A DNA stretch of 64,000 nt from Sphaerosporella brunnea (GCA_008704415.1 VXIS01000155.1:1-64000); one strand, 5' to 3'. Shown: positions 1 through 13,242, counted from the first letter of the stretch. Notes: generated by a model from the sequence alone, not told the origin. A program made the numbers and translations.

Positions 1-840
1 CGACTCCCCCCAATCGAATTTGCGATAACCGCTTTCCGAGTGACGGTGTAAATTGGGCTATCTCAATAACAGTCGGTTTTACTAAGAAACTATGTTTCCC
101 GTGAACTGTGTCAAAAGCACGGCACGGGGGACTGCACGAACCAATATACCTCAACAAACAACCTGAAGATTGCTAGATAAAGTTAAAGCTTAATAATGTA
201 GGAGGACTAAAGCCCCACAACACACGATGAAGCCGACAGCACGTGTAAAAGGTTTTAAATGAGTCAAGAGAGAGAGAAGCATTACCGCACAGGAACAAGA
301 AAGGGTGGGTGGGGGCGGTAAACGGGGAGAATTTTCTACCCAATGAATACTATGATATCCCGCCCTAGCATTGGGGAGCGGCATGATGAACCGCTATCGA
401 AGGATCTAAGAACTCTAGACCGGGTTGTGGGGACTAGTAACCGCAGTGCAAATGGAGGAAATGGTGGTTAACGAAGGGAGCGAGGCCGTCCCCGACAACC
501 AACCAGCTCGCAGGGAGCAAGGCAGGGCAAGTGGTGGGGCCAAAGAAAGTGACATGGGGCAAAGGGGGGAGGGGGTTGTGGGATGGTGGCACGCAAAGGG
601 CAATATGAAGAGGTTGGTGATAGGAGGGATGACAATAAGGAAGAGTAGAGAAGGTTATGGGGTAGAGGGGAGAGGGGAATAACATCAAGGGGCAGAACAG
701 CGGCAAACCGCAGAGAGAAAAGAGGGGAGGGGAGGATGGGGTGGTCATATCCCATCAGAAAATAACCTAGCATATAGGTTGGTTTCATTGGATAAAGGTC
801 CGCAGAGCCCCGAACAAGGGAGAAGATGAAAGAGAAATTT

Positions 841-854
841 AAAAAAGAAAAAAG

Positions 855-925
<71 letters not shown>

Positions 926-932
926 AAAAAAG
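841..932. repeat. Poly(A) tract, about 90 bp
   Basis: An almost pure A run with a few G interruptions. It could be a retro-insertion tail or homopolymer expansion; no flanking duplication was recognised. Its exact length may be unreliable because long homopolymers are error-prone in assemblies. Confidence 0.8.
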
Positions 933-1407
933 AACAGCGAGGAAACTTTTTTCTTTCCCTTCTGTAGCCAGGCAATGAGGATGGTACGTCACCGACCACC
1001 GCAGGGTGTCCGTACGGCGATATGATACGAGCCCGCCACTATCACTGCGTCACCCGGAGGGGAGTGGGGGGCTCAGAGGGTGTATGTAGGGGGGAAAACC
1101 TCCCATTGCTAAAGAAAACCCGGCCCCTCTATGTGCAGCAGGCCAAAGAACCCCCCCCCCCCCCTCTCTTGGTCACCAGTTCTGATGCAATCAGTTTTAC
1201 CTGTTACCGCTCTGGTATATGACATCTTGCAACGTTTTTACAATCCTCATTAGCCCGGTACAGTAGTATCTGAAAAAAAATGGGGTATGTACACGTTATA
1301 TAAGGATTTGTTAAACAAACAAACCAAACCAAACCAAAAAAAAAAAAAAAATCCTTACATGATCACGCAAGGGGACGATGCTCATAATGGGTTGTATCTA
1401 TTTATAA

Positions 1408-1440
<33 letters not shown>

Positions 1441-1781
1441 GGCGAATAAGCGCTGCCGCACAATATGCATCCCCAGACTTACAGAATATCGTGTTGGTCC
1501 GAAGTGCTTCATTACTAGCCAACCCACAGCCTCAAGACACGCGCGCGCGCGCGCCAAAACTGCCTACCTACCTACCTACCTGCCTGCCTGCCTTTGTGAC
1601 TCCGCTTGAGCGTTGGGTAGCACCGTGCCATTGCGAAACACAGATGATCACTCGTCACAGTTTCGACGGATGGGAGACATCCCTTGGTATGCTTACACGT
1701 GGGTAATGAGTGCAAACCAAACAGATTGTGAGGGGTTCTGTCTCGCTTTTTCGGGCTTAATGACTGTTATTTTCTTGTTGT

Positions 1782-1783
<2 letters not shown>

Positions 1784-1834
<51 letters not shown>

Positions 1835-1838
1835 TTTT

Positions 1839-1935
<97 letters not shown>

Positions 1936-1940
1936 TTTTT
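1784..1940. repeat. Poly(T) tract, about 150 bp
   Basis: A T run of about 150 bp broken only by single G, C and A bases. It sits directly at the left border of the A/C-rich block, so the + strand switches abruptly from pure T to A-rich. A smaller T run (about 29 bp) lies at 1412-1440. Confidence 0.85.
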
Positions 1941-1959
1941 CAAAGTATAAAACCATCGA

Positions 1960-3590
1960 CAACAAAAGAGCTTTAAAAACCAAAAAAAAAAAAAAAAATA
2001 AATTTACAAAAAAAAACACACGAAAATCTCTATTTAAAACACCTAAATAACATACAATAATCATTCACAAGTAACAAAACAAAAAGTTATAACACAATGA
2101 ACAAAATTTAAAACAAGAAAAAATAAAAAAAAAACAAAACAATATAAACAAAAAATTATAAAAAAACAACAGAAACCCAATACAATAAGAAAAAACAGGC
2201 CAACACAACAGGCCAATAAAAAAGCCAACAAAAAAAACCACAAACACTACAAACACAAAACAAAACAGCCACAAAAAGAAGAAAAACACGCACTAAAAAA
2301 AGAAAAAAAAACAAAACACAAAAAACCCCACTATCACAACCAAAAAAAAATATCAATAACGATCCAAAAAAAACAAAAATCCAAAAAAAAAACAACATAA
2401 AAACACCACTCCATGCCAGAAGGTGCAAAACAGTAAAAAGGCCAATGTGACGTCCAAAAAATCTAGGCTGACATAGTCAAAGATAACAGAAAAAAAAAAA
2501 AAATACTATCACACTCATTTTTCCGGCCCAGTCGAACATAAAGCTAATAACTAACTAATGACAGAAGTGCCAGAAAAAAAGAAAAGCAAAGTGCACCATC
2601 CCCCGCTCCCTGAACGGACCCCCACGGGTGCCAAAGTGAGCAGTGATGAGTGTCTCCAAAGGTGCGCAACCGCTCCCACAGGAAGAAAGATATGCACAAA
2701 GCAAAAGTGAGCAAAAAGGATGCCGATCGTAACAGAAAGTTGCCTACACAAGGGAGTGCCACCCTCGAATCAAACCCACCCCCACCAATGCAAAAAAACC
2801 ACCCAAACAGAGATAAAATCGCAGAGAACAGAAAAAAAAAAAAAAAAAAAAAAACAACCCATCCACATACACTAGAAAAAGTTCAAAAAGTGCCGAAAAG
2901 GCAGAGCGTGCCTATGAAATAGTCTAAACATGGAGTGCCGAAATCCGCCCCACATGAACCACGTCAGACAATAAACAAAGCCACATAAGCACAACAACCA
3001 CCCCAAAAAAAAAAAAAACAAAAAAAATAATCACAAACCAAAAATACACGGCAGGAGATCACAACACACAAAACCATCAAGCCCACCCTATTTTAACCCA
3101 AGATCCAACAAGAAAACAGCCATCAAAACATAGCAAAACTCATCAAAAAAATTCAGATCGCATTATAAAAAAATAATCCACACCCCCTAAATATAATCCA
3201 CATAACAAAAAGAAAAAAAAAAAAAAAACAAAACAAAAAAAAACAAAAAAGATAATCCTTCCAACAAAAAAAACCAAACTGACAAAAACAAGAAAAAAAT
3301 CCAAATCCCCCATTTTTCAAATATCTTCTCACCCCTACCCGATCAAAACAAACAAAAAACATCAAAGTATGTATAACCCCCTGACAAAAAACAAAAGAAA
3401 ACAGAGAAAAGACGAGAACCGACAGCAAAGCAATCTACCACAACAAATAGCTAGAAAATAAAGAACTCCTAACTAGCACCAAAAAACACAAGAGGCCACG
3501 CGCCACAAGGAGTAAGGCAAAAGCAAAAAAAAACAAAAAAAAAGAAAAAAAGAAAAAAAAAAAGAAAAAAAAAAACAATAAAAAAAAAAG

Positions 3591-3643
<53 letters not shown>

Positions 3644-4300
3644 AAAAAAAAAAAATAAAAAAAAAAAAAAAAAAGAAAGACAGATACATAAAAAAAGCCA
3701 CAAAACCAAAAGCCCCGCACAATAAAAAAACATACCACCCAGAACATCACAAAGAACAATCAAAACACAAAAACACTGAAGATTTGACGGGAATCCTTTG
3801 TCCCAAAAGCAAATAATCAATCATATACGAGCATCAAATTACTCAAGAAATCTACTAATCTTAAAAATCCAACTAACTAAATCAAAATAAATCGAAAATC
3901 ATAAAAAAAATCTCCACAATCCCCGACGAAATAGATTCATCTATTATAATCATAAGTTCTAAGATCATCGCTTCCTCTTAGCATCACACACCAGCACAAA
4001 AAAAAAAAACATGGTGGCAGACGAAAATATATCTCCAAAACAACAAAAAAGATGATGAGCTTAATACCCCACAATATATAAGAGGAAAGGGATTCTGAAG
4101 CAGAATAAGCATCTTGAATCAATAAGAGGAAAAAAGGAGCAATCGGAGAAGGAAAAAGAAAAATTACAACACGCGCAGAAAACTAATTCAAAAAAAAAAT
4201 CGCAGTATAGACCAAAAAAATCAAAAAAAAAAAAACCTAAAACCGTACTCAAAAATAAAAACCAGCATAATTAATAAAACAAACAAAAATATTAAATAAA
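1960..4300. repeat. A/C-rich strand-asymmetric low-complexity block
   Basis: About 2.3 kb in which the + strand is mostly A with C, while G and T are scarce. Examples are 2100-2400 and 3000-3480, with nearly pure poly(A) at 3525-3674. Two islands of more balanced sequence interrupt it (about 2530-2760 and 3780-4130). No coding frame, tandem unit or known element was recognised. The composition is unlike the rest of the window. It may be a decayed A-rich expansion or an assembly/consensus artefact. Confidence 0.7.
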
Positions 4301-5899
4301 CATTGCTAGAGGGGAAGCGATGAGGATGAGGGATCAGAGAGATCTACCGGAGAGAAGCCTATGATTGAAACAGGGACCGAGACTCCGACAAGAGGTTTAT
4401 GCGAATCACAACAGAAGAAGAAGAGATTGAATAGAAAATTCAAAACCAAAAAGCTCAGAACAGGGAAGGACTGACCAATAACAATTTACTAAAGAAAAGC
4501 TACCTTTCCCCCTTGGAAGCTTATGAGTGCTTTGAGGGAGGAGGAAGAGGAATGGTACAACAAAGAAGAAACAAAAAGAAGAAAGAGAAAGAAATAAATA
4601 AAGAAAAGATCACAAATTGAAAAATCGGAAAAAATACTATAACCCAGAAAATCATTACATGGATGGCAGCCGGGCGGGACTCTGGGGGGATGCCATGTAA
4701 GTTGCGAGAGGAAAACCCCTTGTTCAAACCTATCCATCAACCTATCCTCACTAGCTGTCACTCACTCCCTCGCTTGCTTTACCCAAAGCAGTTTTTTTTT
4801 TTTTTTGCTTTTGGTTTTGGGTTTTTTTTAATTTAAAAACCCCACCCGCCGCCGTTGAGTGACAATGCGTGGTTTTCAAACGAGTAAAAAAAAATATATA
4901 TATTCTTCCACGGGTTGTTGAAGACTTCAAGCCGGTGACGATGAGATGGAGATGGAGATTACTAGGATAGCGCATCCCATGGCACATATGTACTAGTATC
5001 GTACGGTTGAAGAGGCAAAAGCGTGATTTTGCAGCCTGAATGTGTTCGGCCCCCCCCCCCCCCCCAACACCAACCCAACCCCACAACAACCCAACCCCAC
5101 AAGTCATTTTCTCCCTTTTTTTTTAAAAAAAGCTTAGTCCAGCAAACCGAACAGGTTTGTCCCATGGTTCGAAAGCTTGAAATCTCACGCTAAATATGCC
5201 CTCCCCCCCGAACTTGTGGGCCCGATCCAAGCGACAGCGACCCACAAAAAACCTGCGCACGCGACACACCCCGCCGATCTCCGTCTCGGAAATCCCCATC
5301 CGCCATAAATTATCACTCACTACGTACTCCACCAAATTAAAACTACTCTTCATATACGCCCATAACAAAAGCCCCACCAGAATCGCTGCCAGAAGTGGTG
5401 ATTCGTTTTCAAAACTTAACCAACTTGCAGTTGGCCTGGGCACCCGGCCAGCTTTGTTTCAACCTCGGTAGGCTAAGGTCGGTACCGGTAGACCAACTAC
5501 TAAGTATGCCAGCAGCAGCGCAAATTTAAAAACTTTTGTCATGGATGAAGTTTTTTCTTTTCGGCGGGGTGCGAGCAATCCGCTCTGTTCCGACTGAACA
5601 AAGATTGAATGAATCCCGTGTACCGCCAACTGATTTTGCATCATCCAAGTCATCCAATATTCATCGTTGGAAAAAAAGCAAAGCATCCATATGCAAAAAC
5701 AAAAATTATATGCATGAAATCGAAGCCCAAAAACCCCAAAACCCCAGGAACCGGACACCCAAAATGAAAACATGGAAAGATGACCGGTCAACAGAGAGAA
5801 ACTGGCGAAGAAAAATTTCGCATCAACCTACAGGTCAATATTACAAAAAGGTAAAAAAAAAAAGAGAAAAAAAACCTAATCAGGGATATCATACGATTG

Positions 5900-7340
5900 T
5901 CATCGCTTCGTTATGGAGCTCTTCGAACTAGAGGGTAGTGGTAGTACCTCCTTCGTCGAGGCTACGCTTTCGGACCGATGGATATCCAGATCCTCCTCGC
6001 TCTGGCGAGGGTGTTTATTGGGTGGGTCCTTTTCAATATCCACAAAGCTGTGGTTGTCGCTGTCGAAACCTCGGCTGACGTCGGGCTGCTGAAGGCCATA
6101 ATTCCGCATCGATATATTGTCGTCCTCGACTTGGTGGATATCGTGCGTAACTTTGATTGACCGAAGAGCAAAGCTGTTTCGTCGGCCATCGGTCCAATTT
6201 CGGGGATATGTGTCTCCTCGAGAACGATCGCCGGTCGAGAGCAGTAATCGAGGGGCAACTTTGAGGACCAGCGGTTTGATGACCGGAATTGATGTGCAGA
6301 GAATACTGACGGAAATTTCGATCCTAAAACATGTCAATGGCTACCCGTCTTCACCAGGACGGGGAAATTACATCGCCCACACGGAAACGTTCACCATGTT
6401 CCATGTCGGATCACCGTCTTCCATGATGTCCCGCAAATTTACTGGACGGACTATACTCGCACCCACGGCACTGACACTTGTCAGCTCATGCAGCAGAGGC
6501 TGTAGGAGTCAATTGACTTACACTCCACCGATCACGAACACCCACAAAAGCCCCAGCTTCTCCTTCCTGGACAGACGCGATTTGATGATCATAGGCACAG
6601 GCAACAGCCAGATCACCACATCTGTCAGGATGTTGATGGCCGCCATTGGATAGTAGACAACCTGGGGCGCGAGGCACACGCCTCCGTTGGTTTGGGCATC
6701 GCCCTTAATCTTGGTGAAGTAGTATTCGGGAGTGTCGCACTGGAATGCGAAAAGGAACACGTTGGTGATACCGAAGCACAAGACAAAAATCAAGAGGCCA
6801 CGGAGGAGGCGTCTCATGACTTTTGTCGGAAAAATTCGTTGTAAGAATAGCAAGAGTGATATTTTGACGCAGCCAAGTGACGTGACGTATAGGATTTGGC
6901 CAATGTAACTCATCTGCATTCCTGGCGTCAGTGAGCTGCTTGCGGATGGGTAGCCCTCAGCGAACCTACAGTAAGTGCTATATTGGATGAGTCCGTCGAT
7001 ATGTCGTAGATGTGCTTCCCGATGCCATATCTGACTCCTGGTGACTTTGTCAGCGTGCGTGGGCTGAAAACATCGGAGAAAACGCACCGACTCCGTGAAC
7101 AGCCGTGAGCGAGACCAGAGCTCCAGATGCCATCAGGATCCACCAATCGTCCGAGTGTATCGCGCCGAGAATGTAGAGTCGTGTGAATAGACGCAATCCA
7201 ACGATCACCAGCGTTACCGCCAGCATTATGAGCTCCGTCAACAACAACGCATAACCGCGGTACTCCGCAACGTATCCGGGCTGGCCGTAATTTGACGGTA
7301 GAGTGCCGTTGAATTGATTCCGATGGGGTGAGGGCGCCAT
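5900..7340 (-). CDS. SAT4-type rhodopsin-domain integral membrane protein
   Basis: Predicted CDS is complement(join(5900..6323, 6372..6476, 6522..6913, 6970..7037, 7088..7340)), giving 413 aa with all exon phases consistent. All four introns are 45-56 nt and GT-AG. The N-terminal half carries hydrophobic helices, including one followed by a DDWW motif (typical of this fungal family). Another segment reads GQILYVTSLGCVKISLLLFL, the family's recognisable third/fourth helix region, and a further helix is followed by LLPVPMI. The C-terminal ~140 residues are hydrophilic and Ser/Asp rich, as expected of a cytosolic tail. Family knowledge: fungal rhodopsin-like seven-helix proteins (SAT4/PTH11-like), mostly of unknown ligand and often near secondary-metabolism genes. 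The second intron could alternatively use GTTCGC/CCAG borders, which would change only a few residues. The start is the first ATG before the first helix. Confidence 0.85.
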
Positions 7341-9993
7341 AATGACGCTGTCGAGGGAAGTCTTCCTCGCTTTCTTTTTTTTCTTTTTTTTTTTTTTTTT
7401 TTTTTTTGATCTCTTATTCTTCTTCCGCTTCTTCTTCTGCTTCGTTGTGGCCTCGAAGCGAGACCTCTCAAAGAGAGGCGACGAGTGGTGGAGTCAAAGG
7501 CGATTAAGAACAAAGACAAGAAGGACACTTTCGAAACCGGGGTTCAAGCGAAAGAAAAGCAAGCGCGAGCAGCAAGCAGGAACACACACCCATCGGGAAC
7601 GGTCAGGCCGGCTGGCTGGCATCTCGCTGCTTTCCTTGCAGCGAGGGGATCCCTGTTCCTCCATGTATTGTTTTTGCGTATTTTTGTGTATTTTCAGCAT
7701 TATTTTTTTTTCATTTTTTGTTCGACGATGCCTTTTTCTGTGGCGAGAGGGTGTTTGCGCGTTTCGGGTTAGCTGCATACATGCACCTGCAGTCTCCATT
7801 CGGCCAGCAGCAAGCGAGCTGCGAGTCTGGCTGCGGTGCCGGTGGGCGCTGGGCAAAACGAAGCTGTGGGGCTGGGTGCGGAGAGAAAAGCGGGGAAGGG
7901 AAACGTTGGAACGGGAGCCGTCTCCTCCGCCACAGGTAGAGTGCTCGAGTCCGTACCGAGATGGCCAACCAAGCAGGGGGCCTGCGCATGCATCGCATCA
8001 CCAAGCTGAGAGACACATCGACCCATCCATGTCTCCCAGCGAATCGGTATCGCTCCTCTGAGACGCAAGACAAGACCTTCGCATCTTGCAAACGCGTCAA
8101 AAGCGCAAAGCGCAAAAGCAACACCGCGATCCCATACACGCCGTCAGCTTCGAATTCTTTGCATTGCAGATAGATATTCTAGAGGTCGGCGTGGGCCCCG
8201 ACGCACACAAGCCAGAGCATTGGGCCTGCGCAATGAGGGTTTTCAAGACGATGTGTCACGATCCATCCTCCGCTGCCTGAATCGAGCTTCAGGTTTTGCG
8301 CCGCCGTCGCAGACTGACAGCTGTGGCGTTCTTTAGATTCTTTAGAGTGTTTCCTCCATCGCTTCTCCACGCCGTTGGTGGAAGTGCATCAGCGCCTGGA
8401 CCCCACATTTCTTGGGTGCTGTGTGTGCACTGTGCAGTGTTCTCCCGGTTCCCGCAGCCGGGCACAGCGCGATGCCGACGCTTTCTGGAGGAACGAAATC
8501 CTCCTTCCATTTCGTTTTCGCTCCAACGGAGCCCACATGTAGGTGTGCACCACATGATACGCGAGAGCACTCTGTCCCGCAAAACCGATAGACGTCCGGA
8601 GGCGCGCTGGAACCGAGTTGCGGATGACGCACATGCGTCTTTTTTGTTCCTGTTTTTTTTCTTTTTTGCCGTGTCTTTCCTTTTGCTTTTTTTGCCCTTT
8701 TGTCTCCGATTGCGCAATGCTTGGTAGCCCGTGCTTCCACGTGGCCCGGTTTTCGGGAAGCAAGGAAGACTTGTCTTGCCGATGTTGAGCGTTTCGCAGC
8801 ACAAAGAACGTCGCCGCCACCTCATCGAGAGCTTCGCTTTGCAGCAGAAGCAAGACGGTGGCGATACGTATTCTGTGGAAGCCCCTGGCTGGCGATCGGC
8901 GTTGGCCGATTGTCCGGATCGAAGGGGCGAGCGTCGTGGGCGCTGCGCAGTGCCCAGCACGGACGGGGGTCGCAAACAACCATGTCGCCATGCTGTGCGG
9001 CACACGCCGTCTCACATCACACCCTTTTAATCACTCTTTACCGAGCGTCTCAAGTCCCCAGCGCCAGGAATTGAACCTCTCCACTTGCTGTGAGGCCGGC
9101 CAGCAACCGAACGATTGTGAAGTCGACAGAAGCCGGGGACTCCCTGGCTTTCTCAGGATGAGACCGGTCGCATTGTGTGCGATACACGTCTGCATTGTAT
9201 TTCATGTTGGCTGGCCGTTGGCCTGATCTCCGCAGCCCACATCGCTTCTGACAGGGTCGCGAAGACTTGGCCGCTTCGCCAGGTTTGGCTGTCTGCACAT
9301 CGAAACGGCAGCCGCAGCAAGTTCCACGCTGGACCCGCCCGCCCGCGCGTGGCAACCGGAAGAAAGGCGTGGGGTGCGCAATCGGCGTCGGAACCGTGCC
9401 AGGCGTTTTGTGGCTTTTGTCCGTGCTTCTTGCACTTGAGGCGATCTTGACACTCGACGCAGGCAGAATTTCGCGCTGCGTTTGGATCGCGGAAACTCGA
9501 GCAGCATCGCTTGAGGAGCAGCCGCTACGCGAAGGTACTCGTATTTTACGGGCACTATACGGTTCGGGAGGTACATGCATAGCTGCTGAAGCCCCCATAT
9601 CGAAGCACTGAGCGTGAAAAAGCGCGTCAAATGATCACACTACATGCCAGCCCCAATCCAGTTAGGCGGGACGCAAGCACTTTGCAGACTTGGTTTCCTT
9701 TGACGGAGCCTGCGCTGCAGCCTTTTGATCCTCCAGGCTGCTCGATACTTTGGCACACCCCCCCCCCCCCCCCAAATCGGAGCGTCAGGGGCGATCGCCG
9801 CTCTAAAGCCTAAAAACCCCACAGTCCCTCACATGTCTACCAAAGCCGGGTTTGGTTGCTCTGGTTGCGCTCTGTTCATGTAAGCTGCCGCTCGAAGCTT
9901 GCTCTTCTCCTCCCCCGGGATCCGACTGCACTCAACTCCAAACATTTCCCCATTTCCCCATTTCCTCCTCGACCGCAGGCGACGAGCGTACCC
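7341..9993. other. Divergent intergenic region
   Basis: About 2.65 kb between two divergently transcribed membrane-protein genes (SAT4-type leftward, sugar transporter rightward), so it must hold both promoters. Open frames of 120-240 codons exist on both strands (for example 8289-9005 minus) but have the Arg/Ser/Cys-rich look of non-coding GC-rich DNA and match no family I know. A T run at 7376-7407 lies just upstream of the leftward start codon, and a C run lies at 9760-9772. Confidence 0.5.
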
Positions 9994-11944
9994 ATGGGAC
10001 AGCTACTGGTGCTCTCGCTCGCTCTGAGCGCGGGTCTTGGGTATGTTTTCGCTGCACCGTTTTCTGTGTGTTTGCCGCCCTAACAATTTCGCAGAACGTT
10101 TCTTCACGGGTATAACGCTGGCATGATTTCGTATATCATCGCAAATCCACATTTCAACAAGTTCTTCGGTACCGACCAGTCATCAGCAATCATCGGCGCT
10201 ATTGTTTCGGTGTTCGCCGGTGGAGCTACATTTGGGTCGCTGGCAAGCGGGTTGCTATTGGACAAATATGGACGGAGATTGTGAGCTCGCTCGCTCGAAT
10301 CCTGAGAGGACAGCCTCGCTGACTTCAGCCCCTCAGCACAATTCAGACCGGCGCAGTAATTTCAATCATCGGGTGCATTCTCCAAGCATCGGCCGTCAAA
10401 CTGTCTGTGATGTTGGTTGGTCGGATTGTGTCTGGATTTTCCGTCGGGATGATGTCTGTGGGAGTTCCCGTGTATCTGTCGGAGTGTGCATACCGTAAGA
10501 CGACAGCCTTCTGCAGCTTTTTTTGTTTTTTTTTTTGTTTTTTTTGTTTTGTTTTGCTTGTTTTGGGGCTGACTTTTTGATAATGATGCAGACACATCGC
10601 GAGGTTTTGTTACTGGATTCGCACAACTCATGATCCTGATAGGATTTGTTGTTTCCGCATGGTGGGCTACTGCCCCGCATCAGCCTGCATGCTTTTGCAT
10701 CCGGCTGACTTGGATTAATCAGGGTCGGTTACGCAGCGCATAACGTGCCCAATGCTGAAAACAATGCATTCACCTGGCGATTTCCGATTGCCATCGCTGC
10801 AGTCCCCGCCGTATTCATCGCATTCGCCCTCCAATGGCTTCCCGAATCCCCCCGATATCTGGTTCGGCAAGGCATGACAGAACAAGCTTACAAGTCGATG
10901 ATGAAACTATACCACGATAACACGAATCGAGAAATCATACAGAGAAGCGTCCACGAGATGTCTCTGTCGTGGAAGCGCGAGTGTCAGATTCATCCAGCCA
11001 TGTCTGACTGGGGTGTGATGTGGATAGTGCCGCAGTGGAGGTCGCGGGTTTTCAATGCAATGTTGCCATCCATCTTGACGCAGATGACCGGAATCAGTGA
11101 GTAACCTAGTCGCAGAAAATTTCGTTTTTTCATCTCGTACTGACTGAATAGACATCATTACGTACTATCAAGCCCAGATGTTCACTGGACTTGGTCTTTC
11201 TGACAAGGGAGCCCTGGTGTTCCAAGCCATCTACCACTCACTGGCACCTGCAATGAGTGAGTGCGACTAAAGTTTTGAAGTGTTCAAGTTACTGATGAAA
11301 TTAGCCATGATATTCATTCTTTTCGTTGTCGACAGCGCCGGCAGGAAGAAGCCTCTTCTCTATGCCACTCCCTTGCTATCGACGCTTTTTATCATATTCG
11401 CGGTACTCAATTCGCAGAACCAGACCGGAAGGAACAAATCGGCTTCGTCCACTGGCGTCGCAATCATGTTCCTTTTCAATGGTGTATATGGATTTTCGTT
11501 TGGCCCGGTATCTTGGACCTATCTTTCGGAGGTCATCGTGAGTCACTCGAGCCCGGTTTCAAGTGCCAGCTAACCGTACAAAGCCACTCCGAATCAGAGG
11601 TAAAGGAGGCGCGATAGCTGTAGCCATTGGCAACTGGACGATGAACGTGCTCGTCTCCCAGATTTCTCCACAAGCCTTGGATGCAATCACCTGGAGATAT
11701 TATGTCGTCTATGCTGTCTTCAGTACGCTGTCCCGCTTCTAACCTTAAAATAATGTCTAACTTTCTCGAAACAGTGCTGGTGGTGACGTTTCCGGCGGTA
11801 TGGTTATGCGTCAAAGATACGAACGGCATGACCCTCGAGGCCATCGACACACTATTTGTGGCCGACGAACCTCCTGCCGACTACATCAACAGCCTGGAGC
11901 TTGGTGATAAAGCAATCAATTACACTTCCGCTGGCAGGACATGA
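9994..11944 (+). CDS. MFS sugar-porter-type transporter
   Basis: Predicted CDS is join(9994..10040, 10095..10280, 10337..10494, 10592..10661, 10723..11096, 11152..11256, 11305..11537, 11584..11722, 11775..11944), 493 aa, the usual size for fungal hexose/sugar porters. All eight introns are GT-AG with consistent phases. Family marks are visible in order: a first helix with GYNAGM, the loop-2 signature DKYGRR, GRIVSGFSVGMMSVGVPVYL in helix 4, the WRFP motif, PESPRYL after helix 6, the central-loop helix pair with NIITYY, a second DSAGRKK loop, and YLSEV followed by LRIRGKGG. The role is proton-coupled or facilitated uptake of a sugar or polyol at the plasma membrane. The substrate cannot be read from the sequence. 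No frameshift or stop was found, so the gene appears intact. The C-terminus is short and hydrophilic. Confidence 0.9.
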
Positions 11945-12643
11945 CCACACTATCTCTATCTCTTAATTTCCCTATGCATGATCTCTCCTGGCCTTATTTT
12001 TTCCTTAATTTTTATTTTCTCTTTTGGTATATACTTAGTATTTCCATCTGGTATTTTTTGGGCTAGGCGATCACTTTTTGGGCGACTGCACGGAGAAAAG
12101 GTGTTTTTGGAACTGGGTTTAACGGTTGATATCCCCCATTTTGCTGTACTAGTACACTGTTGCGCGCGCACTGTCGACAGAGTCGGTGAAGGAGAAGTGG
12201 AAGTATTTTTATCCGCGGGGGTTCTTGTATATAGTCTTTTTTACGAAGTCTTTTTTTTCTTCGGCCCGTTATTCATCAAAATCTATCTATCTAGCAGATA
12301 CTGCGCGATTTCTGCCGAAATCCGTGTTTTGCGGGTTAACGGTTTAATCATCGCAGACAAATGCGCTTTTTCTTTGCTTTTTGCTTTTCTTGGCATCTAC
12401 CGGGTCCAGAAGCCTGCATATTATTACAATAATATGAGGATATTCCTGCATATGCATTCTAAATGTTACACCGCATATGACTTGGTGTGGAGCCAGGATT
12501 TCTGGGGGGGGGGGGGCGGGGCGGAGATTTTGGTTTGGCTGTGTGGTAGGGCAAATGATGATCTCTTTGAGGGTTTCTTGGGCCGGGATTTTGTGGGCTG
12601 GGGGATTTCCTTGGCTAGGCACTCTTACTTGAATGTGGTTCTC
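11945..12643. other. Intergenic, nothing recognised
   Basis: T-rich sequence downstream of the transporter gene, probably including its 3' untranslated region. A 226-codon open frame (11978-12658 +) is rich in Phe, Leu and Cys and has no recognisable domain. A G run lies at about 12505-12516. It ends at the left terminal repeat of a Tc1/mariner element. Confidence 0.5.
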
Positions 12644-12855
12644 TACGATTTTTTTTAAAGTACCCTGGGAAACCCTAACCCAGGTTTAGAGAATATGATA
12701 ACTCCACAAGAGAGCGCCCGCATGAAATCAATAAGAAAAAAAAAATTGGGTTCCTTTTTCGAAGTTACAGCTGTGATGTGAGGAAAGCAGCAGGGAAAAA
12801 ACCCCCAGCGAGGAAATGTAAGAGAAGGAGATCCAGAAAAAGCTGGAAAATAGTA

Positions 12856-13205
12856 AAGGGCCCCTCCGTCTGGATTCGTGGTATTTAGGGGATAATGGCC
12901 ATTTGGCCAAAACGTATTTTCGCTAAAGAGAGGGCCGTTTGGATTCGGCCGCAGTGACGGGGCGGCAGCCGGGCGGTGGGGTCGTCTCTTGTAGAAGCGG
13001 GCAGGGTGGTTGCGGGAGCGGTGACATCACAGCGATACTTGAACGGGGCTCATTTCGCCACACACCCCAGGCCAAATGACCATTGCCGTAAAGATTCGGT
13101 ACTAAGGCAATGGTGGCTAAGTGACTTTGCCATAAGGCTTTGCCACATTGCCTTAGTACCGAAGCTCTACGGCATCTCCTAAATACCACGAATCCAGACG
13201 GGCCC
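12856..13205. mobile_element. MITE-like element nested in the Tc1/mariner remnant
   Basis: Inverted ends are visible: the left copy (12858-12893) and the reverse complement of the right copy (13174-13205) share GTCTGGATTCGTGGTATTTAGG, preceded by GGGCCC on both sides. TA dinucleotides lie at or near both borders. Within the right half a second inverted repeat (13083-13111 against 13147-13171, sharing TTCGGTACTAAGGCAATG) forms an inner hairpin of about 90 bp, so this may itself be a compound of two elements. The inner motif with GGCTAAGTGACTT also recurs near 29.5 kb. It carries no coding capacity and would have been moved in trans by a transposase. Confidence 0.65.
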
Positions 13206-13242
13206 TAAGTATATAAGGAGAAACAGAAAGAGGAACCCGGGC

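Larger units (their letters stand above)
1..5899. other. Gene-poor, low-complexity flank
   Basis: I find no credible gene here. Open frames on both strands are translated homopolymers (runs of Phe or Lys). The stretch contains long A or T runs, a CCTA/CCTG microsatellite near 1563-1592, C runs near 1150 and 5050, and an A/C-dominated block from about 1960 to 4300. The last kilobase (5.1-5.8 kb) has ordinary base composition. One minus-strand frame at 5540-5459 would start with a signal-peptide-like stretch but stops after 27 codons, so I do not call it. Confidence 0.6.

Noticed and set aside
468..992. Minus-strand frames rich in Phe in the first 4 kb (also 1613-2050, 3435-3820)
   Set aside because: They are translations of A or T runs; no coding composition outside the homopolymers.
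5459..5540. Minus-strand 27-codon frame starting MTKVFKFALLLAYLVVGL, followed after a stop by another hydrophobic frame to 5123
   Set aside because: Signal-peptide-like start, but a stop follows at once and no splice sites rescue a longer protein; too little to call.
8289..9005. 238-codon minus-strand frame
   Set aside because: Arg/Cys/Ser-rich, overlapped by other open frames, and no domain; typical chance frame in GC-rich DNA.
5900..11944. Secondary-metabolite gene cluster with SAT4-type protein, transporter and later monooxygenase/SDR
   Set aside because: No backbone synthase (PKS, NRPS, terpene) anywhere in the window, and the genes are separated by housekeeping genes.
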